DNA from: Pseudomonadota bacterium
GTDB lineage: Bacteria; Pseudomonadota; Alphaproteobacteria; Sphingomonadales; SMXR01
Assembly: GCA_022568115.1 (NCBI GenBank)
Contig: JADFFP010000088.1
Coordinates: 1-5,899 of the forward strand
DNA length: 5,899 nucleotides
Direction: 5' to 3'
In this document: positions 1-5,899 of the stretch, piece after piece
Layout: every line of letters begins with the position of its first letter
Numbering within the stretch: position 1 is the first letter of the stretch
Notes under the pieces: model-generated
Seen by the model: only the letters and a program-made list of their open reading frames with translations
The model's database searches: none
What the model was told of the DNA's origin: nothing
Translations under genes and position numbers: made by a program

Positions 1-595
1 TCTGTTTCGCTTGGTCTTTCTGTTTAGCTTCCCCGTCAGCCTTGGCCTGCTGCTGTGCGGCTTTTTTGCCGGCCTTTTTTCCCTTGCTTCTGCGCCGGTC
101 GGCTTTGGCGGCCTTGCGCGCTTCCTCGGCGGCCCTGTCGAGGGTGACCGCAACCTTGCCGCCGGCTTTCTCAACCGCGGCGATGGCGGCCGAGCTGGCG
201 GTCGCCACTTCAATCGTGAGCTTGGCTTTCAGCTCCCCCTTGGCGAGAAGTTTTACGTCCTGTTTGGCGGAATGGATGACTCCGGCCTGACAGAGGGCAG
301 CTGCGGTTACCGGTTTCGAAGCATCGAGCTTTTTGTCATCGATCGCCTTTTGGATCCTCCCCAGGTTCGCCAGGGCATAGGTTTTGCGGAAAATGTTGGT
401 AAACCCGCGCTTCGGCAAACGCCGGTGGATCGGCATCTGGCCGCCCTCAAAACCCTTGATGGCGACGCCCGAGCGTGACTTCTGGCCCTTCATGCCGCGG
501 CCGGTGGTCCGGCCCTTGCCGGAACCCGGGCCGCGCCCGACCCGGGTGCGTTCCCTTTTGGCTCCCGGGTTATCTCTTAATTCGTTCAGTTTCAT
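1..595 (-). CDS. rplO: 50S ribosomal protein L15, 3' end beyond the window
   Basis: L15 is a late-assembling large-subunit protein that binds 23S rRNA. I translated 198 codons without a stop before the left edge, so the gene is cut off there. The N-terminus [20 protein letters not shown] is the family start, followed by the Gly-rich rRNA-binding stretch (residues 19-40, [15 protein letters not shown]), [17 protein letters not shown] (39-55) and RRLPKRGF (58-65), the alphaproteobacterial form. The L15 fold ends near residue 153 (GGKVAVTLD). Usual length is about 145-165 residues, but this protein continues with a Lys/Ala/Arg stretch and then a Gln/Lys/Asp-rich stretch to at least residue 198. 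The ATG lies downstream of AAGG (mRNA sense, 604-607), 24 bp after rpmD. It is the last gene visible; secY usually follows, outside the window. Confidence 0.96.
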   Translation of the reverse strand, partial: MKLNELRDNPGAKRERTRVGRGPGSGKGRTTGRGMKGQKSRSGVAIKGFEGGQMPIHRRLPKRGFTNIFRKTYALANLGRIQKAIDDKKLDASKPVTAAALCQAGVIHSAKQDVKLLAKGELKAKLTIEVATASSAAIAAVEKAGGKVAVTLDRAAEEARKAAKADRRRSKGKKAGKKAAQQQAKADGEAKQKDQAKQ

Positions 596-619
596 TTTTC
601 TGACCTTAAAATTTCTATT

Positions 620-814
620 TTAATCTTCAACGCGAACCAGGTGGCTGACCTTCTTGATCATGCCGCGCACCGCCGGGGTGTCTTCCAGTTCCCTGGTTTT
701 GTGCATCTTGTTCAGGCCCAGTCCGATCAGGGTCTGGCGCTGGTCCCTGGGGCGCCTGATCGGGCTGCCGGTCTGGGTTACCTTCAATGTTTTTTTCTCA
801 GCCATATCACTCAT
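620..814 (-). CDS. rpmD: 50S ribosomal protein L30
   Basis: L30 is a small single-domain large-subunit protein that contacts 23S rRNA near 5S rRNA. The 64 residues contain the family core [28 protein letters not shown] (in part residues 7-34) and end [11 protein letters not shown]; bacterial L30 is usually about 60 residues. The start is uncertain. ATG at 814 overlaps the rpsE stop as ATGA, which suggests translational coupling, while a second ATG at 805 would give MAEKKTLKV, closer to the usual N-terminus. Neither has a strong Shine-Dalgarno sequence. I kept the upstream one because of the overlap. The position between rpsE and rplO is canonical. L30 is absent from some bacterial lineages, so its presence is mildly informative. 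Confidence 0.95.
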   Translation of the reverse strand: MSDMAEKKTLKVTQTGSPIRRPRDQRQTLIGLGLNKMHKTRELEDTPAVRGMIKKVSHLVRVED

Positions 815-1416
815 TCTTTCACTGAAGACGCCTTGGCTTCTTTTGTTGCTGCTGGTGCCGCGGTTTCTTCTTTTGATTCGGCAGCCTTGGGGGCATCGCC
901 GCGGCGGGCGACGATTTCGGAAACTTTCTTGCCGCGCTTGGCCGCCACCATGCGGGGCGAGGCCTGTTTGGTGAGCGCATCAAAGGTGGCGCGCACCATG
1001 TTATAGGGGTTGGACGAGCCCTGCGATTTGGCAACCACATCCTGAACCCCGAGAGTTTCAAAAACAGCCCGCATCGGGCCGCCGGCGATAATTCCGGTGC
1101 CCGGTTCGGCTGCCCTCAGCAAAACCTTGCCGGCGCCGTGGCGTCCCTTGACGTCATGATGGAGCGTCCGGCCTTCCCGGAGCGGCACCCGGATCATGTT
1201 TTTCTTGGCGGCATCGGTAGCCTTTTTTACAGCTTCCGGAACCTCGCGCGCCTTGCCGTGGCCAAAACCGACCCGGCCGCGCTGGTCGCCAACCACCACC
1301 AGGGCGGCAAAGCTGAAACGCCGCCCGCCCTTGACCACCTTGGCGACCCGGTTGATGTGCACAAGGCGATCGACCAGTTCGCTCTGTTCGCTGTTTTTGT
1401 GATGAGGATGCGCCAT
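811..1416 (-). CDS. rpsE: 30S ribosomal protein S5
   Basis: S5 sits at the mRNA entry side of the small subunit and takes part in decoding accuracy and 30S assembly. The N-terminal S5 domain (about residues 12-77) contains [20 protein letters not shown] and [20 protein letters not shown]. The C-terminal domain (about 85-160) contains [39 protein letters not shown]. These sequences match the alphaproteobacterial form. The N-terminus is short and His-containing (MAHPHHKN). After the domain comes an Ala/Glu/Lys-rich tail from about residue 172 to 201, longer than in E. coli S5 (about 167 residues). The ATG has AAGGAAAAAAG just upstream, 25 bp after rplR. The stop TGA overlaps the proposed rpmD start by four bases. 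Confidence 0.97.
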   Translation of the reverse strand: MAHPHHKNSEQSELVDRLVHINRVAKVVKGGRRFSFAALVVVGDQRGRVGFGHGKAREVPEAVKKATDAAKKNMIRVPLREGRTLHHDVKGRHGAGKVLLRAAEPGTGIIAGGPMRAVFETLGVQDVVAKSQGSSNPYNMVRATFDALTKQASPRMVAAKRGKKVSEIVARRGDAPKAAESKEETAAPAATKEAKASSVKE

Positions 1417-1441
1417 CTTTTTTCCTTATACTTCCGTCTCT

Positions 1442-1798
1442 TTAAAATTTCAGGCCCGCTTCACGGGCAGCGTCGGCCAGGGCTTTTACCTTGCCGTGGT
1501 AGAGGAACCCGCCGCGGTCGAACACGACCGCTTTAACGCCGGCTTTTTTGCCGCGCTCGGCAATCAGCTTGCCGACCGAACTGGCGGCAATCTTGTTGCA
1601 CCCGGTCTTGCCCTTCAGGGCCTTGTCCAGGGTAGAGGCCGAAGCCAGCGTGGCGCCCTTGGCGTCATCAATAATCTGGGCATAGATGTGCCGCCCTGAG
1701 CGATGGATGGAAAGCCGGGGAGCCCCGCCGCCTTTTTTGCTGATCTGGGTTCTGACCCGCCGCCGGCGCTGTTCAAAAAGTTCTTTGGTATTGGCCAT
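1442..1798 (-). CDS. rplR: 50S ribosomal protein L18
   Basis: L18 binds 5S rRNA and, with L5, delivers it to the central protuberance of the 50S subunit. The 118-residue length is normal. The N-terminal region is very basic ([12 protein letters not shown], residues 11-22), as expected for 5S rRNA contact. It is followed by [18 protein letters not shown] (28-45) and the C-terminal signature [20 protein letters not shown] (91-110). Its Shine-Dalgarno AGGTG overlaps the rplF stop codon (TAG), four bases before the ATG, so translation is probably coupled to L6. It lies between rplF and rpsE as usual. Confidence 0.97.
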   Translation of the reverse strand: MANTKELFEQRRRRVRTQISKKGGGAPRLSIHRSGRHIYAQIIDDAKGATLASASTLDKALKGKTGCNKIAASSVGKLIAERGKKAGVKAVVFDRGGFLYHGKVKALADAAREAGLKF

Positions 1799-1805
1799 GA
1801 TGCAC

Positions 1806-2339
1806 CTATTTCTTCTTGCCTTCCTTGCGGAAAATGTATTCGCCCTGGTATTTTATGCCTTTGCCCTTGTAGGGTTCGGGCTTGCGGTATTCCCTGATCT
1901 GGGCCGTCACCTGGCCGACCTTCTGCTTGTCTATCCCGGAGATGATAATGGTGGTCAGGTCCGGACACTCGATCTTAATTCCTTCGGGGACCGGGAAATC
2001 AATCTCGTGGCTGTAGCCCAGCTGCAGGTTCAGATCCTTGCCCTTCATCTGGGCGCGGTAGCCGACCCCCTTGATCTCCAGCCTCTTCTGGTAGCCTTCG
2101 GTTACCCCTTCGACCAGGTTGCTGATGTTGGTGCGCTGCATGCCCCACATGGAGCGCGCCAGCTTGCTGTCGTCCTTGGCCTTGACCGTGATCAGGCTGT
2201 CCTTGATCTCGACCTCCACCTGGTCGACCAGGGTCAAGCTCAACAACCCTTTCGGGCCTTTGACCGAAAGCTCCGGGCCGGACCGTTCGACCGTCACCCC
2301 GCTGGGGATTTCTATCGGTTTTTTTCCAATTCGTGACAT
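1806..2339 (-). CDS. rplF: 50S ribosomal protein L6
   Basis: L6 is a two-domain 23S rRNA-binding protein near the sarcin-ricin loop and the factor-binding site. The 177 residues match the normal family length. The N-terminus [15 protein letters not shown] is canonical, the two L6 repeats cover roughly residues 11-82 and 90-164, and the C-terminal signature [11 protein letters not shown] is at 154-164. The ending [11 protein letters not shown] is typical of alphaproteobacteria. The ATG follows AAGGA with about nine bases between. The 37-bp gap to rpsH shows no obvious hairpin, and the stop is seven bases from the rplR start. Confidence 0.97.
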   Translation of the reverse strand: MSRIGKKPIEIPSGVTVERSGPELSVKGPKGLLSLTLVDQVEVEIKDSLITVKAKDDSKLARSMWGMQRTNISNLVEGVTEGYQKRLEIKGVGYRAQMKGKDLNLQLGYSHEIDFPVPEGIKIECPDLTTIIISGIDKQKVGQVTAQIREYRKPEPYKGKGIKYQGEYIFRKEGKKK

Positions 2340-2376
2340 TTCTTAACGTCCTTAAATTTAATATCCGCCGCCCATC

Positions 2377-2775
2377 TTAAAAGACCGTGCAGATAATTTC
2401 TCCGCCGACATTGGCTTCACGGGCCTCGGCATCGCTCAGTACGCCCTTGGGCGTCGAGACGATCGAAATTCCGAGACCGTTGTGGATCCTCGGCAGGTCG
2501 CGCACCGAGGAGTACACCCTCCGGCCCGGCGATGAAATGCGCGAAATGCTCTGGATCACAGGATCCCCTTCGTAGTATTTCAGCATGATTTTCAGTTCGG
2601 CTTTGCCGCTGCCAAGATCGACATACTCAAAACCACGAATATAGCCTTCTCTTTCCAGAACCTCGAGCACACGCTGGCGGTTCCTGGAGGCCGGGGCCGA
2701 AACCAGGTCTTTTTTCGCCCTCAGGCCATTCCTGATGCGGGTTAGCATATCCCCGAGCGGGTCAGTCATAGACAT
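2377..2775 (-). CDS. rpsH: 30S ribosomal protein S8
   Basis: S8 binds helix 21 of 16S rRNA early in 30S assembly. In E. coli it is also the translational repressor of the spc operon. The 132-residue length is normal. MTDPLGDMLTRIRNG is the family start, and the C-terminal signature GLGISIVSTPKGVLSDAEA spans residues 100-118, ending GGEIICTVF. The first ATG (2775) is chosen over the one at 2769, where many homologues begin, because AAAGGAG lies nine bases before 2775 and fifteen before 2769. That Shine-Dalgarno overlaps the rpsN stop (TAAAGGAG). Whether this S8 represses the operon cannot be read from the sequence. Confidence 0.97.
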   Translation of the reverse strand: MSMTDPLGDMLTRIRNGLRAKKDLVSAPASRNRQRVLEVLEREGYIRGFEYVDLGSGKAELKIMLKYYEGDPVIQSISRISSPGRRVYSSVRDLPRIHNGLGISIVSTPKGVLSDAEAREANVGGEIICTVF

Positions 2776-2789
2776 CTAAGCGTTCTCCT

Positions 2790-3095
2790 TTACCAGCTCG
2801 ACTTGACGACGCCGGGAATTTTACCGGCCAAGGCCAGTTCCCTGAGCGCAATCCGCGACATTTTGAATTTACGGTAATATCCCCGCGGACGGCCGGACAG
2901 CTCGCACCGGTGCCGCACCCTTGAAGGCGCGGAATTGCGCGGCAGCTCAGCCAGTTTCAAGCGGGCCATAAACCTTTCTTCCTGGGGAAGCGAGGCATCA
3001 GCAGCGATCGCTTTCAAGCGTTCCCTGCGGCCGGCATATTTTTTGCACAGCCGCTCGCGTTTCTTGTTTTTTTCAATGGCGCTTTTTTTAGCCAT
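2790..3095 (-). CDS. rpsN: 30S ribosomal protein S14, long zinc-independent form
   Basis: S14 is a late-assembling protein of the 30S head. At 101 residues this is the long form, whereas the short zinc form has about 61. Only two cysteines are present (17 and 64), and the paired CxxC motifs of the zinc form are absent. [36 protein letters not shown] (in part residues 35-54), [19 protein letters not shown] (64-82) and the ending [11 protein letters not shown] match alphaproteobacterial S14 closely. The ATG has GGAG eight bases upstream. It sits between rplE and rpsH in the usual place, with 26 bp to rplE. Confidence 0.98.
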   Translation of the reverse strand: MAKKSAIEKNKKRERLCKKYAGRRERLKAIAADASLPQEERFMARLKLAELPRNSAPSRVRHRCELSGRPRGYYRKFKMSRIALRELALAGKIPGVVKSSW

Positions 3096-3121
3096 GTTTT
3101 TTCTCCACTCTTAAAAAATTT

Positions 3122-3679
3122 CTAGCTTCTGAACGGCAACCTAAAGCCGGCCAGAAGGGCCTTCGCCTCTTTGTCGGTGTTGGCGGTGGTGCAAATTACA
3201 ATGTCCATGCCGCGAATTTCCTCAACCGTGTCATAATCAATCTCGGGAAACACGATCTGTTCTTTCAGGCCCAGCGCGTAGTTGCCTTTTCCGTCGAAAC
3301 TCTTCGGGCTGACCCCCCTGAAGTCACGGACGCGGGGCAGCGCAATGGTGATCAGCCGATCCAGAAATTCGAACATCAGGTCATTGCGCAAGGTCACTTT
3401 CACACCGATTGGCACGCCCTCCCTGAGCTTGAAGTTGGCGATCGACTTCTTGGCCCTGGTGACCACCGCTTTCTGGCCCGCGATCAGGCTTATTTCCTCA
3501 ACCGCCTTCTGGATTTTCTTTTTATCGGCAACCCCGCCGCCGACCCCCATGTTGAGGACAATCTTCTCCAGCTTCGGCACTTCCATGACGTTCCGGTAGC
3601 CGAACTCTTTGGTGAGAGCGGTGATCAGCGACTTCCGGTACTGCTCCTTGAGCCTCGGAATATAGCCATTCTTAGCCAT
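3122..3679 (-). CDS. rplE: 50S ribosomal protein L5
   Basis: L5 binds 5S rRNA with L18, forms part of the central protuberance and contacts the P-site tRNA. The product is 185 residues, close to the usual 178-185. Visible motifs are [15 protein letters not shown] (35-49), [22 protein letters not shown] (in part 71-92), [11 protein letters not shown] (114-124) and the ending [12 protein letters not shown]. The ATG at 3679 is preferred over a TTG one codon upstream, because GGAGG lies six bases before the ATG but too close to the TTG. The start is inside the last codons of rplX (8-nt overlap), so the two are probably translationally coupled. Confidence 0.97.
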   Translation of the reverse strand: MAKNGYIPRLKEQYRKSLITALTKEFGYRNVMEVPKLEKIVLNMGVGGGVADKKKIQKAVEEISLIAGQKAVVTRAKKSIANFKLREGVPIGVKVTLRNDLMFEFLDRLITIALPRVRDFRGVSPKSFDGKGNYALGLKEQIVFPEIDYDTVEEIRGMDIVICTTANTDKEAKALLAGFRLPFRS

Positions 3680-3998
3680 CAATCACCTCCCCGGACCTTT
3701 TTGCGATCCTTACTTTTGAGCCGTCTTCCAAAATCTTTATGCCGATGCGGGTCGGCTTGCCATCCTTGGGATCCTCGACCCCAAGGTTCGAAAGGTGGAT
3801 CGGCAGTTCCTTCTCGACAATCCCGCCGGGACCGGCCTGGCTCGGTTTGGTATGACGCTTGACGACATTTACACCCTGGACCACGGCCTTGTTCCGATCG
3901 CGCAGCATCTTCAGGATTTCGCCCCGCCGGCCCTTGTCCTTGCCGGTAAGCACCACCACTTTGTCGCCTTTCTTTAATTTAAACTTCAGGTTCGCCAT
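3672..3998 (-). CDS. rplX: 50S ribosomal protein L24
   Basis: L24 is an assembly-initiator protein that binds the 5' domain of 23S rRNA and lies near the exit tunnel. The product is 108 residues, a normal length. A KOW motif covers about residues 7-35 ([20 protein letters not shown]), followed by [13 protein letters not shown] (42-54) and the ending [21 protein letters not shown], which is alphaproteobacterial in style. ATG at 3998 is chosen over a GTG one codon upstream because GGAGG is seven bases before the ATG and only four before the GTG. The ATG shares its A with the rplN stop (TGATG). The 3' end carries the rplE ribosome binding site. Confidence 0.96.
   Translation of the reverse strand: MANLKFKLKKGDKVVVLTGKDKGRRGEILKMLRDRNKAVVQGVNVVKRHTKPSQAGPGGIVEKELPIHLSNLGVEDPKDGKPTRIGIKILEDGSKVRIAKRSGEVIDG
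3684..3690 (-). promoter_or_regulatory. Ribosome binding site of rplE inside rplX
   Basis: GGAGGTGA lies within the Gly-Glu-Val codons near the end of rplX. Its spacing of about six bases from GGAGG to ATG at 3679 decides that start over the TTG at 3682. Confidence 0.75.
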
Positions 3999-4366
3999 CA
4001 CAGCACCTCCGGCGCCAGAGAAATGATTTTCATGTGTTTTTTAGCCCTGAGCTCACGCACAACCGGGCCGAAAATACGGGTGCCGATGGGCTCCATCTGG
4101 TTGGTCACCAGCACCGCCGCGTTGTGGTCAAAACGGATCACGGTGCCATCGGCGCGCTGGATATCCTTGGTGGTCCTGACGATCACGGCGCGGTGGATCT
4201 CGCCCTTTTTGACCTTGCCGCGCGGGATTGCCTCCTTGATGCTGACAACAATGACGTCACCAACACCGGCGGTCTTTCTTCTGGAGCCCCCAAGCACCTT
4301 GATGCACTGCACCCTTTTGGCGCCTGAGTTGTCCGCGACCTCCAAATTTGTTTGCATCTGAATCAT
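3998..4366 (-). CDS. rplN: 50S ribosomal protein L14
   Basis: L14 lies on the subunit interface of the 50S particle, binds 23S rRNA and contributes to bridges with 16S rRNA; it is also the docking site of the silencing factor RsfS in other bacteria. The 122-residue length is exact for the family. [20 protein letters not shown] is the canonical N-terminus, and the L14 signature spans about residues 60-86 ([20 protein letters not shown]), followed by [14 protein letters not shown] (94-107). The ATG has AAGGA seven bases upstream. The 38-bp gap to rpsQ shows no obvious regulatory structure. The stop TGA overlaps the rplX ATG by one base. Confidence 0.98.
   Translation of the reverse strand: MIQMQTNLEVADNSGAKRVQCIKVLGGSRRKTAGVGDVIVVSIKEAIPRGKVKKGEIHRAVIVRTTKDIQRADGTVIRFDHNAAVLVTNQMEPIGTRIFGPVVRELRAKKHMKIISLAPEVL
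4005..4010 (-). promoter_or_regulatory. Ribosome binding site of rplX inside rplN
   Basis: GGAGG within the Pro-Glu-Val codons at the end of rplN is seven bases from the ATG at 3998, favouring that start over the GTG at 4001. Confidence 0.7.
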
Positions 4367-4404
4367 TTATTGTTCCTTACAATCTTCCTTGTTGCCCTTA
4401 GCTT

Positions 4405-4641
4405 TTAAGAGACCCTTTCCAAAACAAACCAAGACTTGTTCTTGGAAATCGGGCGGCATTCCTGAATACGGACCTTGTCGCCGGTGTGGTAGGCGTTCTG
4501 TTCGTCATGCGCGCTGTATTTCTTCGAGCGCTTGATAATCTTTTGCACCACCGGATGCTTAAAGCGCCGCTCGACCAGAACGGTGACCGTCTTATCGGCC
4601 TTGTCGCTGACCACTACACCTGAGAGAACCCGTTTAGGCAT
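4405..4641 (-). CDS. rpsQ: 30S ribosomal protein S17
   Basis: S17 is a primary 16S rRNA-binding protein with an OB fold that helps start 30S assembly. The 78 residues match the short alphaproteobacterial form. [21 protein letters not shown] is the conserved first strand pair, [21 protein letters not shown] (26-46) is basic and contacts rRNA, and the S17 signature [13 protein letters not shown] is at 54-66, followed by [13 protein letters not shown] Shine-Dalgarno (CGGAG) lies eight bases before the ATG. It is 21 bp from rpmC. Confidence 0.98.
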   Translation of the reverse strand: MPKRVLSGVVVSDKADKTVTVLVERRFKHPVVQKIIKRSKKYSAHDEQNAYHTGDKVRIQECRPISKNKSWFVLERVS

Positions 4642-4662
4642 GTTCTGAACTCCGTCCTATTT

Positions 4663-5172
4663 CTACGCTTTTTTGGCGGCCGCCTTGGCCGGCTTTTTAG
4701 CGGTTTTGGTTACTTTTTTGGCCGTGGCCTTTTTGGCTGTGGCCTTTTTGGTTGTGGCTTTTTTAGCCGGGGCCTTTTTAGCCGGGGCCTTTTTAGCCGG
4801 GGCTTTTTTGGCGGTAGCTTTTTTAACAACAGCTTTTGCTTTCTCCCTGAGCGCGGCTATCTTGCCCTCTTTCTTGGGCTCTTTCCTGGGCTCTTTTTTG
4901 GCTTCTTCCCTGGCGGTGGGCCTGGCGGCCTTTTCGGCCAGTTTTCCAGCCATCTTTTGTTCCTTTACAGGCACCGCCACCGTGCCGGTTTGGGCCGCGC
5001 CCAAAATGGTCCGGACGCGGGCGATATCGCGGCGTACCGTTTTCACCCGGGCGGTGTTCTCAAGCTGGCCCGAGGCCTGCTGGAAGCGCAGATTGAACTG
5101 CTCCTTCTTGAGGTCGACAAGGGTGCCGCCGAGCTCCTCGGACGACTTGGCGCGCATCTCCCGGGCACTCAT
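4663..5172 (-). CDS. rpmC: 50S ribosomal protein L29 with long Lys/Ala-rich repeat tail
   Basis: L29 is a two-helix protein at the polypeptide exit tunnel next to L23, near where nascent-chain factors dock. Residues 1-60 form a complete alphaproteobacterial-like L29: [23 protein letters not shown] (in part 21-43) and [11 protein letters not shown] (47-57). Normal L29 has about 60-70 residues, but this protein has 169. Residues 61-115 are a charged linker with [14 protein letters not shown]. Residues 116-169 are almost only Lys, Ala, Pro and Thr, in pentapeptides such as APAKK and ATAKK, resembling histone H1 or bacterial H1-like tails. The tail is in frame and ends 21 bp before rpsQ, so it is not a run-on. 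The ATG has GAGGG seven bases upstream and lies three bases after the rplP stop. Codons 1-38 are more GC-rich (all Glu GAG) than the rest. Confidence 0.94.
   Translation of the reverse strand: MSAREMRAKSSEELGGTLVDLKKEQFNLRFQQASGQLENTARVKTVRRDIARVRTILGAAQTGTVAVPVKEQKMAGKLAEKAARPTAREEAKKEPRKEPKKEGKIAALREKAKAVVKKATAKKAPAKKAPAKKAPAKKATTKKATAKKATAKKVTKTAKKPAKAAAKKA
4708..4827 (-). repeat. 15-bp tandem repeat, about 8 units, encoding the L29 tail
   Basis: Eight successive 15-base units with the plus-strand pattern (c/t)gtggcctttttggc or cggggcctttttagc can be aligned without gaps. The units at 4768-4782 and 4783-4797 are identical, and their neighbour at 4798-4812 differs at two positions. In the gene each unit encodes a KK-containing pentapeptide ([15 protein letters not shown]). 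Identical adjacent units suggest recent unit duplication. Copy number is likely to vary between strains and to be hard to assemble. Confidence 0.9.
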
Positions 5173-5175
5173 CGC

Positions 5176-5592
5176 TCAGCCCTCGCCGATGCGGGCGACA
5201 AAACGGGTGCGCATCGGCAGCTTGGCGGCGCCGAGCTCGAAGGCGGCGCGGGACAGATCGGCGGAGACTCCGTCGAGCTCGAAGACGATGCGGCCGGGCT
5301 TGACCCGGGCCATCCAGAACTCGGGCGAGCCCTTGCCCTTGCCCATGCGCACCTCGGCCGGCTCGGTGCTCACCGGGACATCGGGGAAGATACGGATCCA
5401 CATGCGTCCGTCTCTTCGGACGTACCGTGTCATAGCCCTTCGGGCAGCCTCTATTTGTCTGGCCGTAAGCCACGCTCTCCCAACAGCCTTGAGGCCATAA
5501 TCGCCGAAGCTGACGGTGCTCCCGGTAACCGCGATACCCTTGCGCCGGCCTCTCTGTTTGTTTCGATACTTGACTCTGCTCGGCTGCAGCAC
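5176..5592 (-). CDS. rplP: 50S ribosomal protein L16, GTG start, mosaic codon usage
   Basis: L16 organises the A-site tRNA elbow region and peptidyl-transferase surroundings of the 50S subunit. The 138 residues match the family length. Motifs are [10 protein letters not shown] (1-10), FGDYGLKA (29-36), [16 protein letters not shown] in the variant [16 protein letters not shown] (42-57), WIRIFPD (65-71), [12 protein letters not shown] (82-93) and [10 protein letters not shown] (96-105). The start is GTG, giving VLQP in place of ATG, supported by the canonical LQP sequence and a G-rich Shine-Dalgarno at the rpsC stop. Codons 1-64 use AGA, AGG or CGA for 9 of 13 arginines. Codons 65-138 use none in 8. 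The N-terminal half lacks the usual alphaproteobacterial residues, while the C-terminal half (ending [10 protein letters not shown]) has them. The gene may therefore be recombinant or an assembly chimera. Confidence 0.96.
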   Translation of the reverse strand: MLQPSRVKYRNKQRGRRKGIAVTGSTVSFGDYGLKAVGRAWLTARQIEAARRAMTRYVRRDGRMWIRIFPDVPVSTEPAEVRMGKGKGSPEFWMARVKPGRIVFELDGVSADLSRAAFELGAAKLPMRTRFVARIGEG

Positions 5593-5596
5593 TGGG

Positions 5597-5899
5597 TCAC
5601 CCCCCTAGTGGCTGTGATTCATCCGCCACGGCGACGTGATCCGCCATGGCCTCGTCCGCTTTCACGGTAACCTCAATGGGTTGTATGTCGTCGACCTGCT
5701 GCGTCGAGTCGGTCTTCGGCGCCTGGAAGATTTCCCCCTTTGTAGATCCAGACTTTGACGCCGATCCGGCCGAAATCTGTTGCGGCCTCGGCGATACCAA
5801 AGTCGATGTCCGCCCTAAGCGTGTGTAACGGGACTCTGCCCTGCATCGACTTTTCGGTTCGCGCGATGTCCGCGCCTCCCAATCTGCCCGATATGATTA
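5597..5899 (-). CDS. rpsC: 30S ribosomal protein S3, C-terminal part, with apparent frameshift
   Basis: S3 lies at the mRNA entry channel of the 30S head. Only the C-terminal domain is in the window: [13 protein letters not shown], then [15 protein letters not shown] and GVKVWIYKG. The gene starts beyond the right edge. At a run of five G in the message (plus strand C run 5734-5738) the frame appears broken. Read as it stands, the protein leaves KGG with the unrelated tail [19 protein letters not shown] and stops at 5673. With one G fewer it continues [18 protein letters not shown] into an acidic tail ending at TGA 5597, four bases from rplP. KGE(I/V) is what the family has, and the second frame ends exactly on the rplP Shine-Dalgarno, so I give the whole span. 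An undamaged gene ending at 5673 with a 76-nt+ gap to rplP is possible but less likely. AGA and CGA arginines are frequent. Confidence 0.85.
5599..5606 (-). promoter_or_regulatory. Ribosome binding site of rplP, overlapping the rpsC stop
   Basis: The message reads AGGGGGGTGA shortly before the GTG start of rplP. The G run is the only Shine-Dalgarno-like sequence at suitable distance and runs into the TGA stop of the downstream rpsC frame. It supports the GTG start and suggests coupling of L16 to S3 translation. Confidence 0.6.

Noticed and set aside
1686..2336. 216-codon plus-strand open frame.
   Set aside because: It is antisense to the clearly recognised rplF and the start of rplR, and its translation shows no recognisable domain.
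3680..3682. TTG as start of rplE.
   Set aside because: It is too close to the Shine-Dalgarno, and the next codon is an ATG with proper spacing that gives the usual MAKNGY-type N-terminus.
4708..4860. T-runs on the plus strand that could be taken as terminators.
   Set aside because: They are the complements of Lys codons in the L29 tail, with no GC-rich hairpin before them.
4708..4860. AAAAAAG runs in the rpmC message as programmed -1 slippery sites.
   Set aside because: The reading frame is AAA AAA G or T AAA AAG, not the A AAA AAG register required, and the zero frame already gives a complete ordered tail.
5060..5473. Minus-strand open frame of 137 codons overlapping rplP and rpmC.
   Set aside because: It is an Arg/Gly/Pro-rich shadow frame in GC-rich sequence, out of frame with two recognised genes.
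4673..5500. Long plus-strand open frame whose start looks like hydrophobic membrane segments (FLAVAFLA repeats).
   Set aside because: It is the complement of the L29 Lys/Ala repeat tail and of rplP; Lys codons read backwards give Phe/Leu. Genes on the other strand explain it fully.

Overview
The window is one uninterrupted block of ribosomal protein genes, all on the minus strand. It runs from the end of the S10 operon through most of the spc operon. In transcription order (right to left) the genes are rpsC (3' end only), rplP, rpmC, rpsQ, rplN, rplX, rplE, rpsN, rpsH, rplF, rplR, rpsE, rpmD and rplO (5' part, running off the left edge). This is the canonical bacterial order with nothing inserted. 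The largest gap between genes is about 38 bp, and several genes overlap or carry their ribosome binding site inside the previous gene. No RNA gene, mobile element, CRISPR array, promoter or terminator was seen.

From rpmC leftwards the proteins look alphaproteobacterial: long S14 without zinc cysteines, S5 with the [16 protein letters not shown] stretch, L6 ending [12 protein letters not shown]15 with KGFEGGQMP, and L24 ending [10 protein letters not shown] cannot name an order or genus.

The right end is different. The rpsC remnant and the first ~64 codons of rplP use AGA, AGG and CGA for most arginines and do not look alphaproteobacterial. The rest of rplP and the start of rpmC is very GC-rich, with only CGN (never CGA) arginines and only GAG glutamates. 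By hand count, GC is about 60% for 5401-5820, 69% for 5101-5400 and 56% for 4441-4620. This mosaic suggests recombination inside conserved genes or, at least as likely, a chimeric metagenome assembly. rpsC also has an apparent one-base frameshift in a G5 run.

The genes build both ribosomal subunits: S3, S17, S14, S8 and S5 for 30S; L16, L29, L14, L24, L5, L6, L18, L30 and L15 for 50S, including the 5S rRNA binders L5 and L18. I found no new biological system. The most unusual protein feature is a ~100-residue Lys/Ala-rich, histone-H1-like repeat tail on L29, with smaller low-complexity tails on L15 and S5.
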